64,000 nucleotides of DNA from Gigaspora margarita (GCA_009809945.1 WTPW01000145.1:156541-220540), one strand, 5' to 3'. Shown: positions 1 through 11,805, numbered from the stretch's first letter. Notes: a model not told the origin generated them from the sequence alone. Translations and numbers: made by a program.

Positions 1-1720
1 TACTGGTATCGGACCTGTGTCTTTTATCATTTTAGATTCTATAGTATACCCAGATCTTTTATTATTTTAGATTCTATAGTATACCCGGGTTTTTTAACTT
101 TACCAAATTCGCAACCTATATTGTAGATCCGGGGATGATACATCTATTATGGAAAATCTTTTATATGGCTGTTTATGGTATTAAAAAACTTTTTTTTGGA
201 GTCTTTATTAATGACTCTTTGTTTTGCTCTGCAGCAGTAAAAATCTATACTATTTAGCTAGGATCTATCTAGCTAATCATATCGAAATATTAATAGACTA
301 GCAAAAGATGAATACTCATATTGTAATAACTGTTATATAGCTTTAAAACCCATAGAAATTTTAAATAAAAGCTAAGATTAATAAAAACAAATGCAAGTAT
401 GTAAACCGAAATAAAACTTAGTTTCTACTTGTTAAAAAATTTTTATCTTTCTATTTTCTATTACCATATAAGCAAGAAATAATGGGCCAGGGTGTTATTT
501 TGAAATCTGGACACCCCCAAAATAGTATATAGTGTCTTGAATTAGTACTCATGCGCATCCTGAATTAACACACATCTGATATAACCAGTAATTAATTAGT
601 GTGACAATTCAACTGCATCATTGACCTAGGCTATAAAAACTTAGCATTTACAGCTGTTCTTATTTATATAGGAAAAATTTACTAAATGGGTATTTTGCCA
701 CTTCAATAAGTTTTTGATTTTGGTAATTAGCAATTACACAACATCTTGTTATTTAATATGAGTGGTAAGGTCAAATAAAATTCAAGCCAATTATTTATAT
801 AAAATTGGATGATTATTAAGAATAAAAGTGACTATTTGATCGAAATTATGACCCAATTATGAATTTCTTATGAGTCACTTATGAATTTCTGTATGCATAT
901 AACTAAGTTGACTATAGATATCTTATATATGCACCTGATTACTTATAAATATTTATATGCTTATATGATTTAATAACTTTGTTGCTATTATAATTTTTTT
1001 TAAATTCTTCGGGCATACATCTGAAGCTGCTATTGGCAGTATTTTTATTAAGATCATTAGTCATGAGGACCCAGAGGGCCCCTACATCTTTTATTACATG
1101 GGCTATTTCCTAATTTTATCCTAACAATCTATTAGACCATCTATGCCTCCCTTACCATACCTATCCAACAGGATTTACAACTTCCAACCCAATGCAATTT
1201 TTATCGAAATTTTCACCCTGGGGCTCAGACAGGATTACTCTGCTAGAGGTTGGAACAGGTTTATTTTTACCATTCAGATTTAATTTTTCAACTTCAACTT
1301 AAACCAGTTTTAACCCGAATTTAAATAAACCTGGGTAATTTGGTTTTGCGATTTTAATAAACTCATAAAACTGAATTAACCTGAATTTAAAAAAACTAGT
1401 TTTTATGGTTGTAATAAACTATTAGTTAGAAAGTCCAAATGTTTGTGCTTAGGGTAGCTTAATATGTTGTATATCAGAATAGATTGGTGATGCAACCAAA
1501 ATTCAGCAGATCCAGACGGAAGTGATCGAAATTGATAAATTTTGCTATTACAGTAATCCAATTATCCACATGCTAAACAAAATTGCTAGACACCAATTTT
1601 GCTATAATATTATTAGTTATTATTATTGATAAATGTGACCTAAACTTTGGCCAAAATTGAATTCAAGTACTAATTAAATCACAAAGGCAACTGTTGTTAG
1701 TGTTAGAGAATAGTTTCTGT
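1..1720. other. AT-rich stretch without recognised gene
   Basis: I see no coding frame, RNA gene or clear transposon ends here. A short imperfect inverted motif (GGTGTT...ACACCC) lies near 490-520. The part around 1060-1250 is less AT-rich and may be part of a retroposon body, but nothing in it is diagnostic. Confidence 0.5.
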
Positions 1721-1729
1721 ATTCTCATT

Positions 1730-1870
1730 CCATCATATGATATTACATATCTCAGGGTAACATGAATACCAAATCTGTATGCTCATACATAGTAGCAGTA
1801 TACTATGCCAGCAAATTAAATGTGAACCCACTATTCTAGATAGCAGTAAACCATACACTCTGCATGGCTA
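1730..1870. repeat. Dispersed segment shared with 13205-13385
   Basis: The order of blocks ATATCTCAG, CAAAT-C-GTATGCTCATACA, CATTCTAGAT-GCAG and ACCATACACTC recurs at 13205-13385 in the same orientation, with a longer middle in the second copy. This marks an unclassified dispersed repeat. Nothing in it looks coding. Confidence 0.55.
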
Positions 1871-1878
1871 TGTTTATA

Positions 1879-1988
1879 GTATTCGATTTTTCAGTTTTAT
1901 TAAATTCGATAAATCTGGTTTTATTAAATTCGATTTTTCAGTTTTATTCAGTTTTATTAAATTCAATAAATCTGGTTTTATTAAATCC
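1879..1988. repeat. Two-copy tandem repeat, ~50-bp unit
   Basis: A unit built from TTTTTCAGTTTTATTAAATT and GATAAATCTGGTTTTATTAA occurs twice with small changes. The short frames that cross it are by-products of the repeat. Confidence 0.65.
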
Positions 1989-2104
1989 AAATATAAAATA
2001 TTCGAATCGGGTTGAACTGGTATTAAATTTGAATGCAACAATTCAGTTCCAACCTCTATACTCTACTTTCTGTTCAACTCTTCATGATGAACCTCAATGT
2101 AATT

Positions 2105-2602
2105 GGCTCCTCTAGTAGTCCACATTGACACCCAAACAATGTTTACCTTCCATCCTAACCTTCTTGGATCTCTTTTTAGCCATCCTACCATTTTGGAAAA
2201 GGGCTAGTTCTCTAAGCACAGATCCTGCAATTCCTTTCTTTTATTAGATTGGTGTGACATACTACTAGATTGTACACAAAAACCGAATATATCCAGAAGA
2301 CCTATTTACAACTGGAAACTTTAACTGAAACAGTACTAGTTTATCTTTAACCAGAATTTTACTGGAAGTATTCAACCTGTATTTTGACTGGATTTTTACT
2401 AGAGGTATTTATTTTCTTAAAAACCTTCTGAATACAATTAATATAGCTGAGCTGCCAAATGTGGTCCTAATATCCTAGTTTAGCTCATTGTCTCAAAATC
2501 TCATATAGTTAAATTTGTCCTCCAGTAGGGCTTGAACTGGTGACCTTACAATTGGAACAGCAAATAACCTGGGAGCACAACCACTATGCTATTGACCCAT
2601 AG
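2105..2602 (-). mobile_element. tRNA-derived SINE, minus strand
   Basis: Read on the minus strand, 2602-2515 looks like a pol III promoter. The A box TAGCATAGTGG (2591-2581) fits TRGYNNANNNG, and GTTCAAGCC (2537-2529) fits the B box. The same head occurs at 44450 (+) and 29228 (-), so it belongs to a SINE family and is not a functional tRNA. No tRNA cloverleaf can be drawn with a normal anticodon arm. The 3' end of the body (low coordinates) is uncertain; 2105 is a guess. Confidence 0.6.
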
Positions 2603-3198
2603 GTATTCTATTATAATTTTTAAAAATATATTTATATAATAATATTATAAAAACAAATTGATAACATTAAAGCAACTATAAATTGATAAATTTAATAATT
2701 ATAAGATTCAAATAATGGTTTAAAAGTAGGCAAAATCCATATAAGCATTTTATTTATAATAAATGCATTATAATTTATAAGAAATAATTATTATTTTAAT
2801 GAGAAATTATATTACTAATAATGATTTTTAAGGGTTTATTGTAGTGTAAAATGAATATCTAATGCCATCATACAGTAATTTAATAGGGGCTATTGGTAAG
2901 TTGCTGTGTGACAGGTATTTTTTTAGATATTACTATGCAAAGCACATGCATGTTATTTTAAAAATATTTGGCTCTAAAAATCTGTTCTTATTTCGAAATA
3001 ATGCATATGTGTGCACTCAAAATAATGCACAAAACAATTAATTAATGTGCAGTAGAGCATTATTTTATGCTTATATAGTACTATTGTAATATATACAATA
3101 TAACAAATAGATAATTTAGCCTAAACCAATTGTGCTATAATTCTTTTTGATCTAGTTTTAATTCTAGTCTTATTAATTTATTGCTATAATAAAATAGA
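2603..3198. other. AT-rich spacer
   Basis: Nothing recognisable. The sequence is mostly A/T with no sustained frame and no clear inverted ends. Confidence 0.5.
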
Positions 3199-3330
3199 TA
3201 TATATTTTTTTTCCAACTTAGACAGTCTTGCTAGTACTTTATTTTGTTCTATATATACACAAACCACAAATGTAGAGTACATTACTAAACCACTAACAAG
3301 TTTGATATTGTCCCTTCTTGATGAAAAAGA
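3199..3330 (-). mobile_element. Retroposon 3'-tail fragment, minus strand
   Basis: A poly-T run is followed by CAACTT-GACAGTCTTGCTAG. Reversed, this is CTAGCAAGACTGTC...A(n), the same tail as LINE-3 (60165-60198) and the minus-strand SINE at 45738. It is best read as a 5'-truncated insertion. The upper border is approximate. Confidence 0.5.
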
Positions 3331-3746
3331 ACAATTGCAATCTGCTGTACTGACTTAAGCCAGGAACTTTGTCAGACTGCCTACTTTTAAATCTTCTTCT
3401 CCTAGCTTCTTGGGTAGAAGAATTCTACTAGAAAAAAATATTGAAAAAAAGAAAAAAGAGGAAATAAACTAAGTGGAGAAAAACTACTACTACCTAAATG
3501 AGATACCATAAACAAACAAAAGAAAGAAAGAAAGAAGAAGAGGTAAAAGAGATAGTCTATGACCAAAGAATTTCACCTATAAGAGGCTAAAGACAAAAAT
3601 TATATAATATACATAAAAGCATCAAGTATTTTATGTATATAAGAGAAACCCCCTTTAGGAAAAACAAATTAAATCTAACAAACTACAGATAAAACTAAAT
3701 TCTAAACAAAATTTTATCTTTTCTCCATTATATATAATGTTCTATT

Positions 3747-4311
3747 TATAGATGGTAGTGAAATTTTTTTTTTAATTTCAACAATAATTTCAGCAAAAAT
3801 CTTATATTTTTAACATTTTTATAAATTAATTATAAAACAACTATTGTATTAGATTTAGTTTAGTTTTAATTAGTTTTTTATATTTTTTAAATTAATTTTT
3901 AATATTAAAAAATTAATTTTACCAATTTCACCAACTTTAATATCAAATACTTTCAACAGGACCCTAGTTATTTAGTGCAGAGGTCATATTTTATTTTTAA
4001 ACAAAAATCCCTGAAATTTGAGAAGCAAAAAACCAGTTTTTGGCAATTATCTTGCTATCCAGTAGTCCAATTTGAATAAACTTTTTTAAAAAATAAAGCT
4101 TTTAGTGAGGCATATCTAACAAAAAAGTTTATTGAATTCTGATTACTAGATCAAAAGTTATTTAAAGAAATGTAGTTTTGTTATTTTTAGCAAATTGGCC
4201 AAAATTGGCCAAAATCCAGTTATGACCTACATGAGAGATGTCCAGGGTCCTCTTTCAACAATTTTTGCAAAAATTTTTTTATTAAAAAAAGTAATTTCAC
4301 TGCTATCTATA
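3747..4311. mobile_element. hAT-like MITE with perfect 8-bp TSD
   Basis: The termini are inverted: TATAGATGGTAGTGAAATT at the left, matching the complement of AATTTCACTGCTATCTATA at the right. Flanks are identical 8-bp duplications GTTCTATT (3739-3746 and 4312-4319), the length made by hAT transposases. The element is 565 bp with no coding capacity, so it is non-autonomous. A second MITE (3958-4251) sits inside it. Confidence 0.8.
3958..4251. mobile_element. hAT-like MITE, ~290-bp family, nested
   Basis: Inverted ends AGGACCCTAG...TGCAGAGGTCATA and TATGACCTACATGAG...CCAGGGTCCT are flanked by a perfect 8-bp duplication CTTTCAAC (3950-3957, 4252-4259). A sister copy lies at 39400-39688 with its own 8-bp duplication, and a partial copy starts near 63552. 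It is inserted in the 3747-4311 MITE and is therefore younger. Confidence 0.85.
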
Positions 4312-4831
4312 GTTCTATTAAACCTTGACTAGTCTGTAAATTATACATGTAATATTTTTTGCTTATCTCAACAGGTCTGTGGTTCAGCTAAGGCAATGAT
4401 CCAATAAGGTAGCCACATTCCCAATTTGGAAAGAGTAAGCAATGCCAATCTTTTGTAAGAGTAAAGCAAATCACCCACTTTATTGAAATTTTGAGTAAGC
4501 CAAAGGGACAAAGAAAGCACCAAGTGGTCCAACTTGTTTTGTAGATTTAAAACCATATAAGTTTTGTAGCCTATAGAAAATTATACAGCTTCACTAAGAC
4601 TCAAACTAATGTTTGAACTATGTGACAAAGACTTCTGATCATGCTGTAATTAACTACTATTCAATAATTTTTGTGTTTTACTCCAGGAAGCCCTAACCAA
4701 GAGCTTCTTTTTTAACTCTCTTTTAGTTATTCTAAAAAGACTCTTATTCCCAGATACTCTAAAAGAAGGATTTATTAAAGAGTTGCATAATATATATAGA
4801 ATTTCTATAGTTTAGTCTTCTTGAAAAAGTT

Positions 4832-5149
4832 GGTCCAAATGATCCTCAGAAAGAGTTGCGTAAAATATATCCATATTGTAGCACTTACATATATTTGTAG
4901 TATAAGTTTGTTTGATTGCTAATATAAATTAATAGCTTAGAAAATTTATTTAGAACACTAATTAAAAAAAATAGTATAAAAACTATTCTAGTTCTAAATG
5001 TATATAATCTTATAGTATTAAAACTATGAGATTAGCAAAGTCTTAAATATAACCAAATTTGGGAAATGGCTAAAGCTATATACCTACAAGATTTTTTAAA
5101 TACTAGTTAAAATTAAGGTTAGAGCCTATTTAGCATTAGGATTAGAGTT
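4832..5149. other. AT-rich spacer upstream of LINE-1
   Basis: Nothing recognisable. It ends in several GTTAGAG/AGGATTAGAG motifs just before LINE-1 homology begins. Confidence 0.45.
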
Positions 5150-5164
5150 AGAGTTAAAACAGAT

Positions 5165-6160
5165 ATATAGACTAACTAAAAAACAGCTTTGGAAAGAATT
5201 TTGCCTTAAAAACAATCTACATATTATTAGCATAACTGAAACAAAAATTTCATTTTCCAAATCTAAAAAGTTTTTTAATACCCCACAATTTACTTATTTT
5301 TGGTCTAGCTTGAACAATTCTGCAGAAGGTACTGGACTAATAATCAACAATTTACTTAAATTACATATTCACAATGTTATAGCCGGGTCCGTATTATTTC
5401 ACTGACAATCACTTCACAGACACCCCATTTCACTAACAAATTATTTACTGACAAGTTCATTTTACTGACAGTACATTTCACTGAAGCTCATTTCACTGAC
5501 AAGTTTTTTTCTATAAAACATACTAACTTAACTCTAATTTTACCCTGACCCTACCCTAACTCTAATGACAATTACCAGAATTACTTTGTCAGTGAAATGA
5601 GCTTCGGTAAAATGAACTGTCAGTAAACTGAACTTGTCAGTGAATAATTTGTCAGTGAAATGGGATGTCTGTGAAGTGATTGTTAGTTAAATGATTGCCA
5701 CCTATTATAACCCACCCTGGAGAAGCTGTTGTAATTGACCTCTTCTTTAAACATGACTTCAAATTCAGAATTATATCTGTATACCTTTCTTCTTTCTTCT
5801 ACTAACCAACACTATTATAATGAAACTCAAAAAAAGTAATATCATGGATTCAACAAGCACTATCTGCTAATTTTCATCCTATTACTCTTGGTGACTTCAA
5901 TGTCTTTAATATTTCATTAGCATCCAAATCCAAATTACTATCCTATCTTTATAACAATAATATGTATGATCTTGCAGATTATACTAACAAGCTACAACAC
6001 ACTTAGCAATATAATAACCTTTATAGCCATATAGACTACATTTGGGCACATGATTCTATTATTTATCTTATTCTAATCTCTAGTTGGACATTTCCTTTCT
6101 CTTTGTCATCAAAACTTCAACATAAAACTTAGTACAAACATAGAGTATTTAACTACAAAG
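5165..6160 (+). pseudogene. LINE-1 endonuclease domain remnant
   Basis: Conceptual translation gives IISITETKISF near 5215-5255 (the catalytic Glu box of the exonuclease-endonuclease-phosphatase family), ITLGDFNVFN near 5880-5910 (the conserved GDFN motif) and SHIDYIW near 6025-6045. The reading frame is split by the MITE at 5380-5704 and by stops. In intact elements this domain nicks the target to prime reverse transcription. The family is assigned from the motifs; loss of function is clear from the breaks. Confidence 0.7.
5380..5704. mobile_element. Foldback MITE inserted in LINE-1 endonuclease
   Basis: Long imperfect inverted arms are built from repeated TTTCACTGACAA-type blocks: left arm 5380-5510, right arm 5590-5704, sharing ACAATCACTTCACAGACA near both tips. 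Between them lies a spacer with telomere-like CCCTGACCCTACCCTAACTC. Removing it with one copy of the 3-bp TTA (5377-5379, 5705-5707) restores a continuous LINE frame (HNV, then ITHPGE). A 3-bp TTA duplication suggests PIF/Harbinger, but so short a duplication is weak evidence. Confidence 0.7.
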
Positions 6161-6162
6161 CT

Positions 6163-7790
6163 ATGAGTCATGATATGTGGAAAGAATTTTTTTCTCTTAC
6201 CCAAAACAAAATTCTATCTCTTAATACCCTACTCACTATTAATACTACTGAATCACTAGAACACACTTGGCATAAAATTCAAACTAGTATTAATACATCT
6301 GCTTTTCAAATAATACCCAATAAGAAATTTGCTGTTTGTAATTTTCATCACACCTTCTCACCTAAAGCTACAGATCTTTACAAAGACCTTCAAAATCTAG
6401 GAAATATAATGAAACAAACCAAATATGCACTCTCTAACCATGGTTCTTTATCATCTAACATTTATATACAAATTCAACACATCAACTCTAAACATAACTT
6501 CAATATTCCTCAACCTCCCTTAAATAGCCAAAACCTTCCCAATGGCTCCAGCAAACTAAAATAACCTGGAGGACTTTATACAATGCCAGGAATCTTGAAA
6601 ACTCACAGAACTTATGACATCATATCAACTCTGCTATTAATACCAGATGTGAAAAAATTCTCACTCAACCTACTAAAATGATTAATAGTATACTTAACAG
6701 ACATACTGATCCAGTATATTTTGATAATATCAAAACTGAGGACAATATTATTACTAATCTATCATGTATTAAACAACATATTCAATCACACTTCTGGCAA
6801 TGGACTGCACATCAATCACACAACCAAACAATCTTTGAAAATGAATGGGAAATAAAATACAACCCTCTTCAATTATTCTATCTTTTTGGTACAATATAGC
6901 ACTTACTGAAATCTCTATAGATGAAGTTATAAATACTATCAACCAATTTGCTAATAACAAGGCCTGTGGTCCTTCAGGCATTAGTTATGAAATGCTTAAG
7001 TACTATGGAATACAAACTATTACTGCAATTACTTCTTTTCTTAATAGATGCATTACATTACAGCAAATTCCCAAACAATAGAAAGATAATTGTATTTTTC
7101 CTATCTCCAAAAAATCTATATTTGATAGAAACCTTAACAATACACATTCAACTGCAACTATAAGGAAATATGGCTCCTCTCTCAGGATATGAGTAAAGCT
7201 TATAATTCTGTTAATCTTTCTTTACTCAAAAAAGCACTTTATTGACTTAATATGCCTATATCACTTGTTAATATTATCTCTAATTTACTTACTGATTGAT
7301 CAAACCATGTTATTACCAATTTTGAACTCATACAATCCTATATGATACAAGATGGAATAGACCAGGGAGAAAAAATAACTCTATTACTCTAGCATATTTA
7401 CTATGACCCTTTAATTAATAAAATTTTTAATACATACACTGGTTATACAAGTACTGCTACATGGACAACTACTATTGCACCTCCTATATTTGATAAAACT
7501 GAAGCTTCAACTTCAGTTTTAGCATATATGGATGATACTTTATTGATTGCACAATCCTTTTAGCAGCTGCAACAAATTCTACAAAAAGCATTATAATTTT
7601 ATCAAATGGCAAATATTAGAGTCAACCCCCACAAATCAGTACTAGTTTCCAATACTAATCAATTACCTCTAATTACTTTTCTCAATTTCTCTATTCAAAC
7701 CAAACCTCTGCATACTTCTTTTAAGTTTCTAGATTGCTAGTTTAGCACTAATACCAAATCATACCCCCAAACAAAACTAATTATCCAAGA
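6163..7790 (+). pseudogene. LINE-1 reverse transcriptase remnant
   Basis: A linker region with an open stretch at 6163-6564 leads into the RT. NNKACGPSGISYEMLK (~6950-7000) matches the RT fingers motif. LQDMSKAYNSV (~7180-7215) is motif A with its catalytic Asp replaced: Y-N stands where Y/F-D is expected. MIQDGIDQGEKI (~7340-7375) is motif B, and LAYMDDTLLIAQS (~7515-7555) is motif C with both Asp present. Several stops and frameshifts separate the blocks. The YMDD form is unusual beside the YADD box more typical of LINEs. Confidence 0.8.
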
Positions 7791-8270
7791 AATATAGAGA
7801 TTACTAGCACTTTCAATACCAAAATAATTACTGACAAGCAAGCTAGTTATATTATTAACACAGTAATTATACCTATACTTGAATACAGAATCCACAATAT
7901 CATTGAATTACAATCAACCTGCAACAAAATTCTTACAAAATATCTTACTGTCACTAAACACAAAGCTAAACTAGCTAAAACTACCCTAACAGTACATTAC
8001 TTAATCATAATATCTATGATATTAAAAATATCTGGAACATTCAACTACAGCATCATATCTCTAACTTCATACTTGACTAAATAGTAAAGAACTATTAGGA
8101 ATTAGCACACACATTAGACTACAACAACTACAAAATAACCTTTGGTCAACAACCAATATACTTATGCACCCAAACCCTATAATTGATGGAATAAACAAAA
8201 ACACTACTGTCTTTAAAATTATTCTATTATTAAGGTATCTGGACTTTACAATTTATGCATATTAGATATA

Positions 8271-8920
8271 TTGCAACCATATACAATTAATCTTCCATAT
8301 ACCCTATTAGAAATTCTTAGCTCTCACCCTTTCTATCCAACTTTTAAATGCCAAATACGTTCTAAATATATTATATTCCTTGAACAACTTACTTCATTTA
8401 ACAATACTATATTACTAGCATGGAACCACATCTCTCCAAGAATTGCTTCTCTAATACCTGGAAAGACATCAGGATGGTTTACTGCATTAGAAAACATTAT
8501 TATTACCAATTATACCACTAGACAACTCTCTTCTACATTTCAGCTTTCTTCTACTAATTCTCTTTCCTATATAACTGAACACATTAGTGTCAAAGCCATA
8601 CCATGGCTCATTATATATATTGGCCATAATATTATTATAGAAAAAGCATGATGATTTGACCAACAAACAAATACTATCTTTATTACTCACTGGACTTCTG
8701 AATTTGATGAAAACAATACTTCACTATACCCATTACCTGACATTTGCTGCTATCCTTGTACAGGTTGCTCGCTTAACTCTAACAGAATCCAGAACCTATG
8801 CACAATTGATGTTTTCGCAACACTATTTACAAAATTTCTTGGCAAAAAAGTCTATACACAAAAATCCAAGCTTAAACTTAATGCCAATTACCTTGATTTA
8901 ATATTCTCTATAGCATTAAG
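8271..8920 (+). pseudogene. LINE-1 connection region with Cys cluster
   Basis: The stretch 8271-8651 encodes part of the RT-RNase H connection (ending IGHNIIIEKA), which aligns with LINE-2 residues 1-72 (ending QNIIIGKARRYF). Further on (8735-8900, frameshifted) the translation CYPCTGCSLNSNR...LCTID matches the Cys cluster at LINE-2 residues 103-120. Both spacing and cysteines are kept in the two copies, so a small metal-binding segment before RNase H is possible. Confidence 0.6.
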
Positions 8921-8965
8921 CCATTTTCTATCTATACTCCCCTACCTTATATATCAATACCCTTA

Positions 8966-9499
8966 TTGGCTATAGAAGAAATATTTTTTCCTTGTAATGC
9001 ATCAAACAATCTACAAATGATAGCAATCGCTAACTCTAACCTTTTAGAATTTACTTTCTATACTGATAGATCTTTTATCAACCTTGGTAACTCACAATCC
9101 TCAATGGGCATTGCCTGGATTCAGGTTTTTAAGAATCAAATAATACATCAATTCTCTGCACAAATTCAAAACTGGCCATTATTATACAAAGCTAAACTGG
9201 TCGCAATCCTATCAGCTATCTGTACATGGCCTCACAATAGCACTATTCATATATATACAGATTCTCAATCTATTATATCCAAATACAAATCCCTTTTATA
9301 TTCTACACACAACCCTAACAAAATTTACTCATACAACTATTGGTCTATTTGGCACACTCTTTTTAATTTTATTCAATCATACTCCTATACTATCATATTT
9401 CACAAAGTTCTTGCACATAGTGATAATAAGCTCAACAACTATGCTAACAAACTTGCAAAAGAAACATACAAATTCTTCTCTTCTAGAATTTCTCTCTAA
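8966..9499 (+). pseudogene. LINE-1 RNase H domain remnant
   Basis: An open 177-codon stretch carries the RNase H landmarks: FYTDRS (first Asp), YTDSQSIISKY (third acid) and HKVLAHSDNKLNNYANKLAKE. The Glu of the DEDD set is replaced by Lys (KAKLVAIL, where LINE-2 has HTELISII), and the last Asp (ADxLA) is Asn (ANKLA). This domain would be inactive even if expressed. It would have removed RNA from the RNA/DNA hybrid during retrotransposition. Confidence 0.8.
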
Positions 9500-9659
9500 C
9501 AATATTTACAACCCATCCTTTTTTCTTCAATACAAACAATTTAATGTTGAACAACTATCACTGTATCAAAAATATTTGCAATGCACACATTGTCACAATA
9601 TGGTCTTCACAAAACAGAGTCCAACATATTATTCCTATAGCAACCAAAATAGATTGGAA

Positions 9660-10437
9660 TGCCTCATAGCTTTTTCTTAATAACAATCACAAACTTCATA
9701 TAATTATACCAATTTTTAACTCTGCCAATCTAAATCATTTCAAATTAAAAACTTACTCCATATGCTTCCTACTTTACCCTACATTAATTCACACAATTCT
9801 AAATATTCTAAACATATAAGAAGCATCTCTTGTAGCCAACCAGAAAACCCAATATTACTCAAATAATCCAAAACACTATTACACAATTTGCTTTTTCTGA
9901 AATTCCAGATATAACTACTTTACAAATTCAACAGCTCCGTACAGATCTTTTCAACCACAACTGCTTAAACCCAACATAGTGTTCTCTTTTCAATACACAC
10001 TCTTTTTCTACTACTTTTCATAGCTTTATTCCAGTTCCTCTAATCAATACTATATCTCGCTACTCTTCTTACAAAATTGCTTCCAATATTGCAATAAAAT
10101 TTACTTAAAATATTTGATAACATCTATGACCAACTTTGGAACCCATATTGTACTGCACTTTACAATGGAAAAACTCTCAATACTCCACTTTAGCACTTAA
10201 TACTTTATCTATACCAACTTAGTCTACTATCTATTCAAATTCTTATTCTCTACCACCAAACCGTACTAGACTTAACTATGCCTACAGTTGTAGATGTGGT
10301 CTCCCTAATCAATTATATGATACAGATACTAATTCATGTTCACCTCTAGGACGTGCTCTTAAAAAAATTGATATATGGTCCTATCAATGGATCAAATATA
10401 GTACAAATACTAATTCTATACTCCATATTCAAATCTA
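9660..10437 (+). pseudogene. LINE-1 C-terminal region remnant
   Basis: In broken frames the sequence encodes YSCRCGLPNQLYDTDTNSC and LGRALKKIDIWSYQWIKY, ending at a stop near 10435. It corresponds to the LINE-2 C-terminus (SCPCGQPDQL...LKKIGSWAAHWVKY). Its role is unknown; the conserved C-x-C...C pattern suggests metal or nucleic-acid binding. The rest, up to 10620, is the 3' UTR. Confidence 0.65.
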
Positions 10438-10631
10438 GGTGAGTTTTAACCACTCTAGTATGTTTAGGTTGCAGATAAATTAGATAGTATATCTGTCTAT
10501 AGTCTGAGTTTCAACCCTTGTAATTTAGTTTGTATACAGAAATATTAATTGTATTTTTGAGAAACCCTTTGAGGAATCTCATACAAATTATCAATAAAAA
10601 TAGAGACAAAACCTCACCTTAACACCAAAAA

Positions 10632-11109
10632 AAAATTACACATCTTCATTATTTCATTTTAGCTACTTTATTTCAATAATAATTGTACTTAACATTGCTT
10701 ATATAATATATTGTTATCTTTTTATACACAGCTTTTATTTATTTTAAACCATGTTATTGACAAGAAGGAGATTTAGATTATACAAAATAATTACAACATG
10801 CAGTGCACAGGTATGAAACTAGGTAAAAAAATTGAAAAAAGAAAAATGTGATCAGACTATCTAGCATATTAGTTACAGCTTTTAAATTCTATATAAATTA
10901 ACATATAATCTGACTACAAAAACAGGATAAAATTTATTATTAAGCCTGCCTACTGTTACATAAATAATAATAATAATAATAATAAAACAAATAGTTATAT
11001 ATCTTAAGAAATAGATAAGTGAATCTACGTCTATATTATTATTCATGCTCAGATTTCTTCATCAAATATTATGAACTTTCTTAAATATTTATATACTGTG
11101 TTCATAGCA
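10632..11109. other. AT-rich spacer with short (AAT)n
   Basis: No gene is seen. A short AATAATAAT run lies at about 10963-10984. Confidence 0.5.
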
Positions 11110-11400
11110 ATTTATGTTCATGTGTTATACTCGCGTGATGAAGCATAAATGAAGATAGAAAGTGCTTTGGTATGGCGCATTTGGCACATTTTATTTAAAT
11201 AAATAAAGTAGCAAGTTCGAGCTCATTTTATGGTATGGTGCATTCAACTCACTACACATGACAACGAGTGAGGTGCTAGATGCAAAGAGAACAAGTGAAC
11301 AAAACAAGTGAAGTAAGCAAGCAATGAGATTCACCATTTACTCTTTATAATCGATGCATCAATATTGATATGCATATCTACTAGGTTAACAGAAACTGTT
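11110..11400. repeat. Dispersed repeat related to 12450-12730
   Basis: TGATGAAG, GGTATGG-GCATT, CATGACAA, GAGAACAAGTGAACAAAACAAG and AAGCAAGCAATGA here are echoed in the same order at 12450-12700 (ATGATGAAGTACG, GGTGTGGCGCATTC, GAGAACAAGTAGACAAGACA). The two are diverged copies of one unit. Confidence 0.5.
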
Positions 11401-11438
11401 GTGAGTCCAAAGCATATATGTATAAATAATAATCAGAA

Positions 11439-11805
11439 GTCTAGTATGGTCTGTAATAGCCAATCACAGTATAGTCACATGTCAGACAGACAGACATTTT
11501 TCAAATCAAAGGTCTAGTGTGGACCATAACAGCCAATCACCAATAAGTCACAAAGTCATGTGCTGGACAGACGGACATTTTTCAAATATAAGGTCTAGTG
11601 TGGACCATAGCAGCCAATCACCAACAAGTCATGTGCCGGACAGATGGACATTTTTCAAATCAAAGGTCTAGTGTGGACCATAGCAGCCAATCACCAACAA
11701 GTCACATGCTGGACAGACGGATATTTTTCAAGTCAAAGGTCTAGTGTGGACCATAACAGCCAATCACAAACAAGTCACATGCTGGACAGACGGACATTTT
11801 TCAAC
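11439..11805. repeat. Minisatellite, five copies of a 73-81-bp unit
   Basis: Units start at 11439, 11511, 11592, 11665 and 11738. Each carries GGTCTAGTGTGGACCATA, CAGCCAATCAC, AAGTCACATGCTGGACAGAC and GGACATTTTTCAA. The last three spacings are 81, 73 and 73; the 81-bp unit has an extra AAGTCAC-like block. Within each unit GGTC and GACC are partly self-complementary. It is not a CRISPR array, because there are no unique spacers between short repeats. Confidence 0.9.

Larger units (their letters stand above)
3340..4830. repeat. Dispersed repeat copy A (related to 31430-32420)
   Basis: Blocks around 3370-3420 (CTGCCTACTTTTAAATCTTC, CTTCTTGGGTAGAAGAATT), 3600 (ACAAAAATTATATAATA) and 4430-4530 (GTAAGCAATGCCAATC, CACTTTATTGAAATTTTGA, GCACCAAG) recur in the same order at 31480-32230. 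Each copy has been invaded by different MITEs. No coding frame is seen in either. Confidence 0.5.
5150..10630 (+). mobile_element. LINE-1: degenerate non-LTR retrotransposon
   Basis: An endonuclease - reverse transcriptase - RNase H - C-terminal Cys/His order is recognisable across about 5.5 kb, ending in AATAAAAATAGAGAC...CACCTTAACACC plus poly-A at 10621-10630. Many stops and frameshifts interrupt it, so it cannot encode a working protein. The 5' end is not defined: recognisable protein starts near 5165 inside the endonuclease, so it is probably 5'-truncated. It shares protein-level similarity and its 3' tail with the minus-strand LINE-2 at 48948-51181, and shorter tails at 26598, 27669 and 60872 belong to the same lineage. 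A MITE has inserted in its endonuclease region. Confidence 0.85.

Noticed and set aside
2515..2602. Functional tRNA gene (also 29150-29230, 40396-40480, 44450-44520, 47590-47650)
   Set aside because: A and B boxes are present but no proper anticodon arm or paired acceptor stem can be drawn, and the sequences lead retroposon bodies with poly-A and TSDs.
11439..11805. CRISPR-like array
   Set aside because: The whole 73-bp unit is repeated; there are no unique spacers, and the DNA is eukaryotic.
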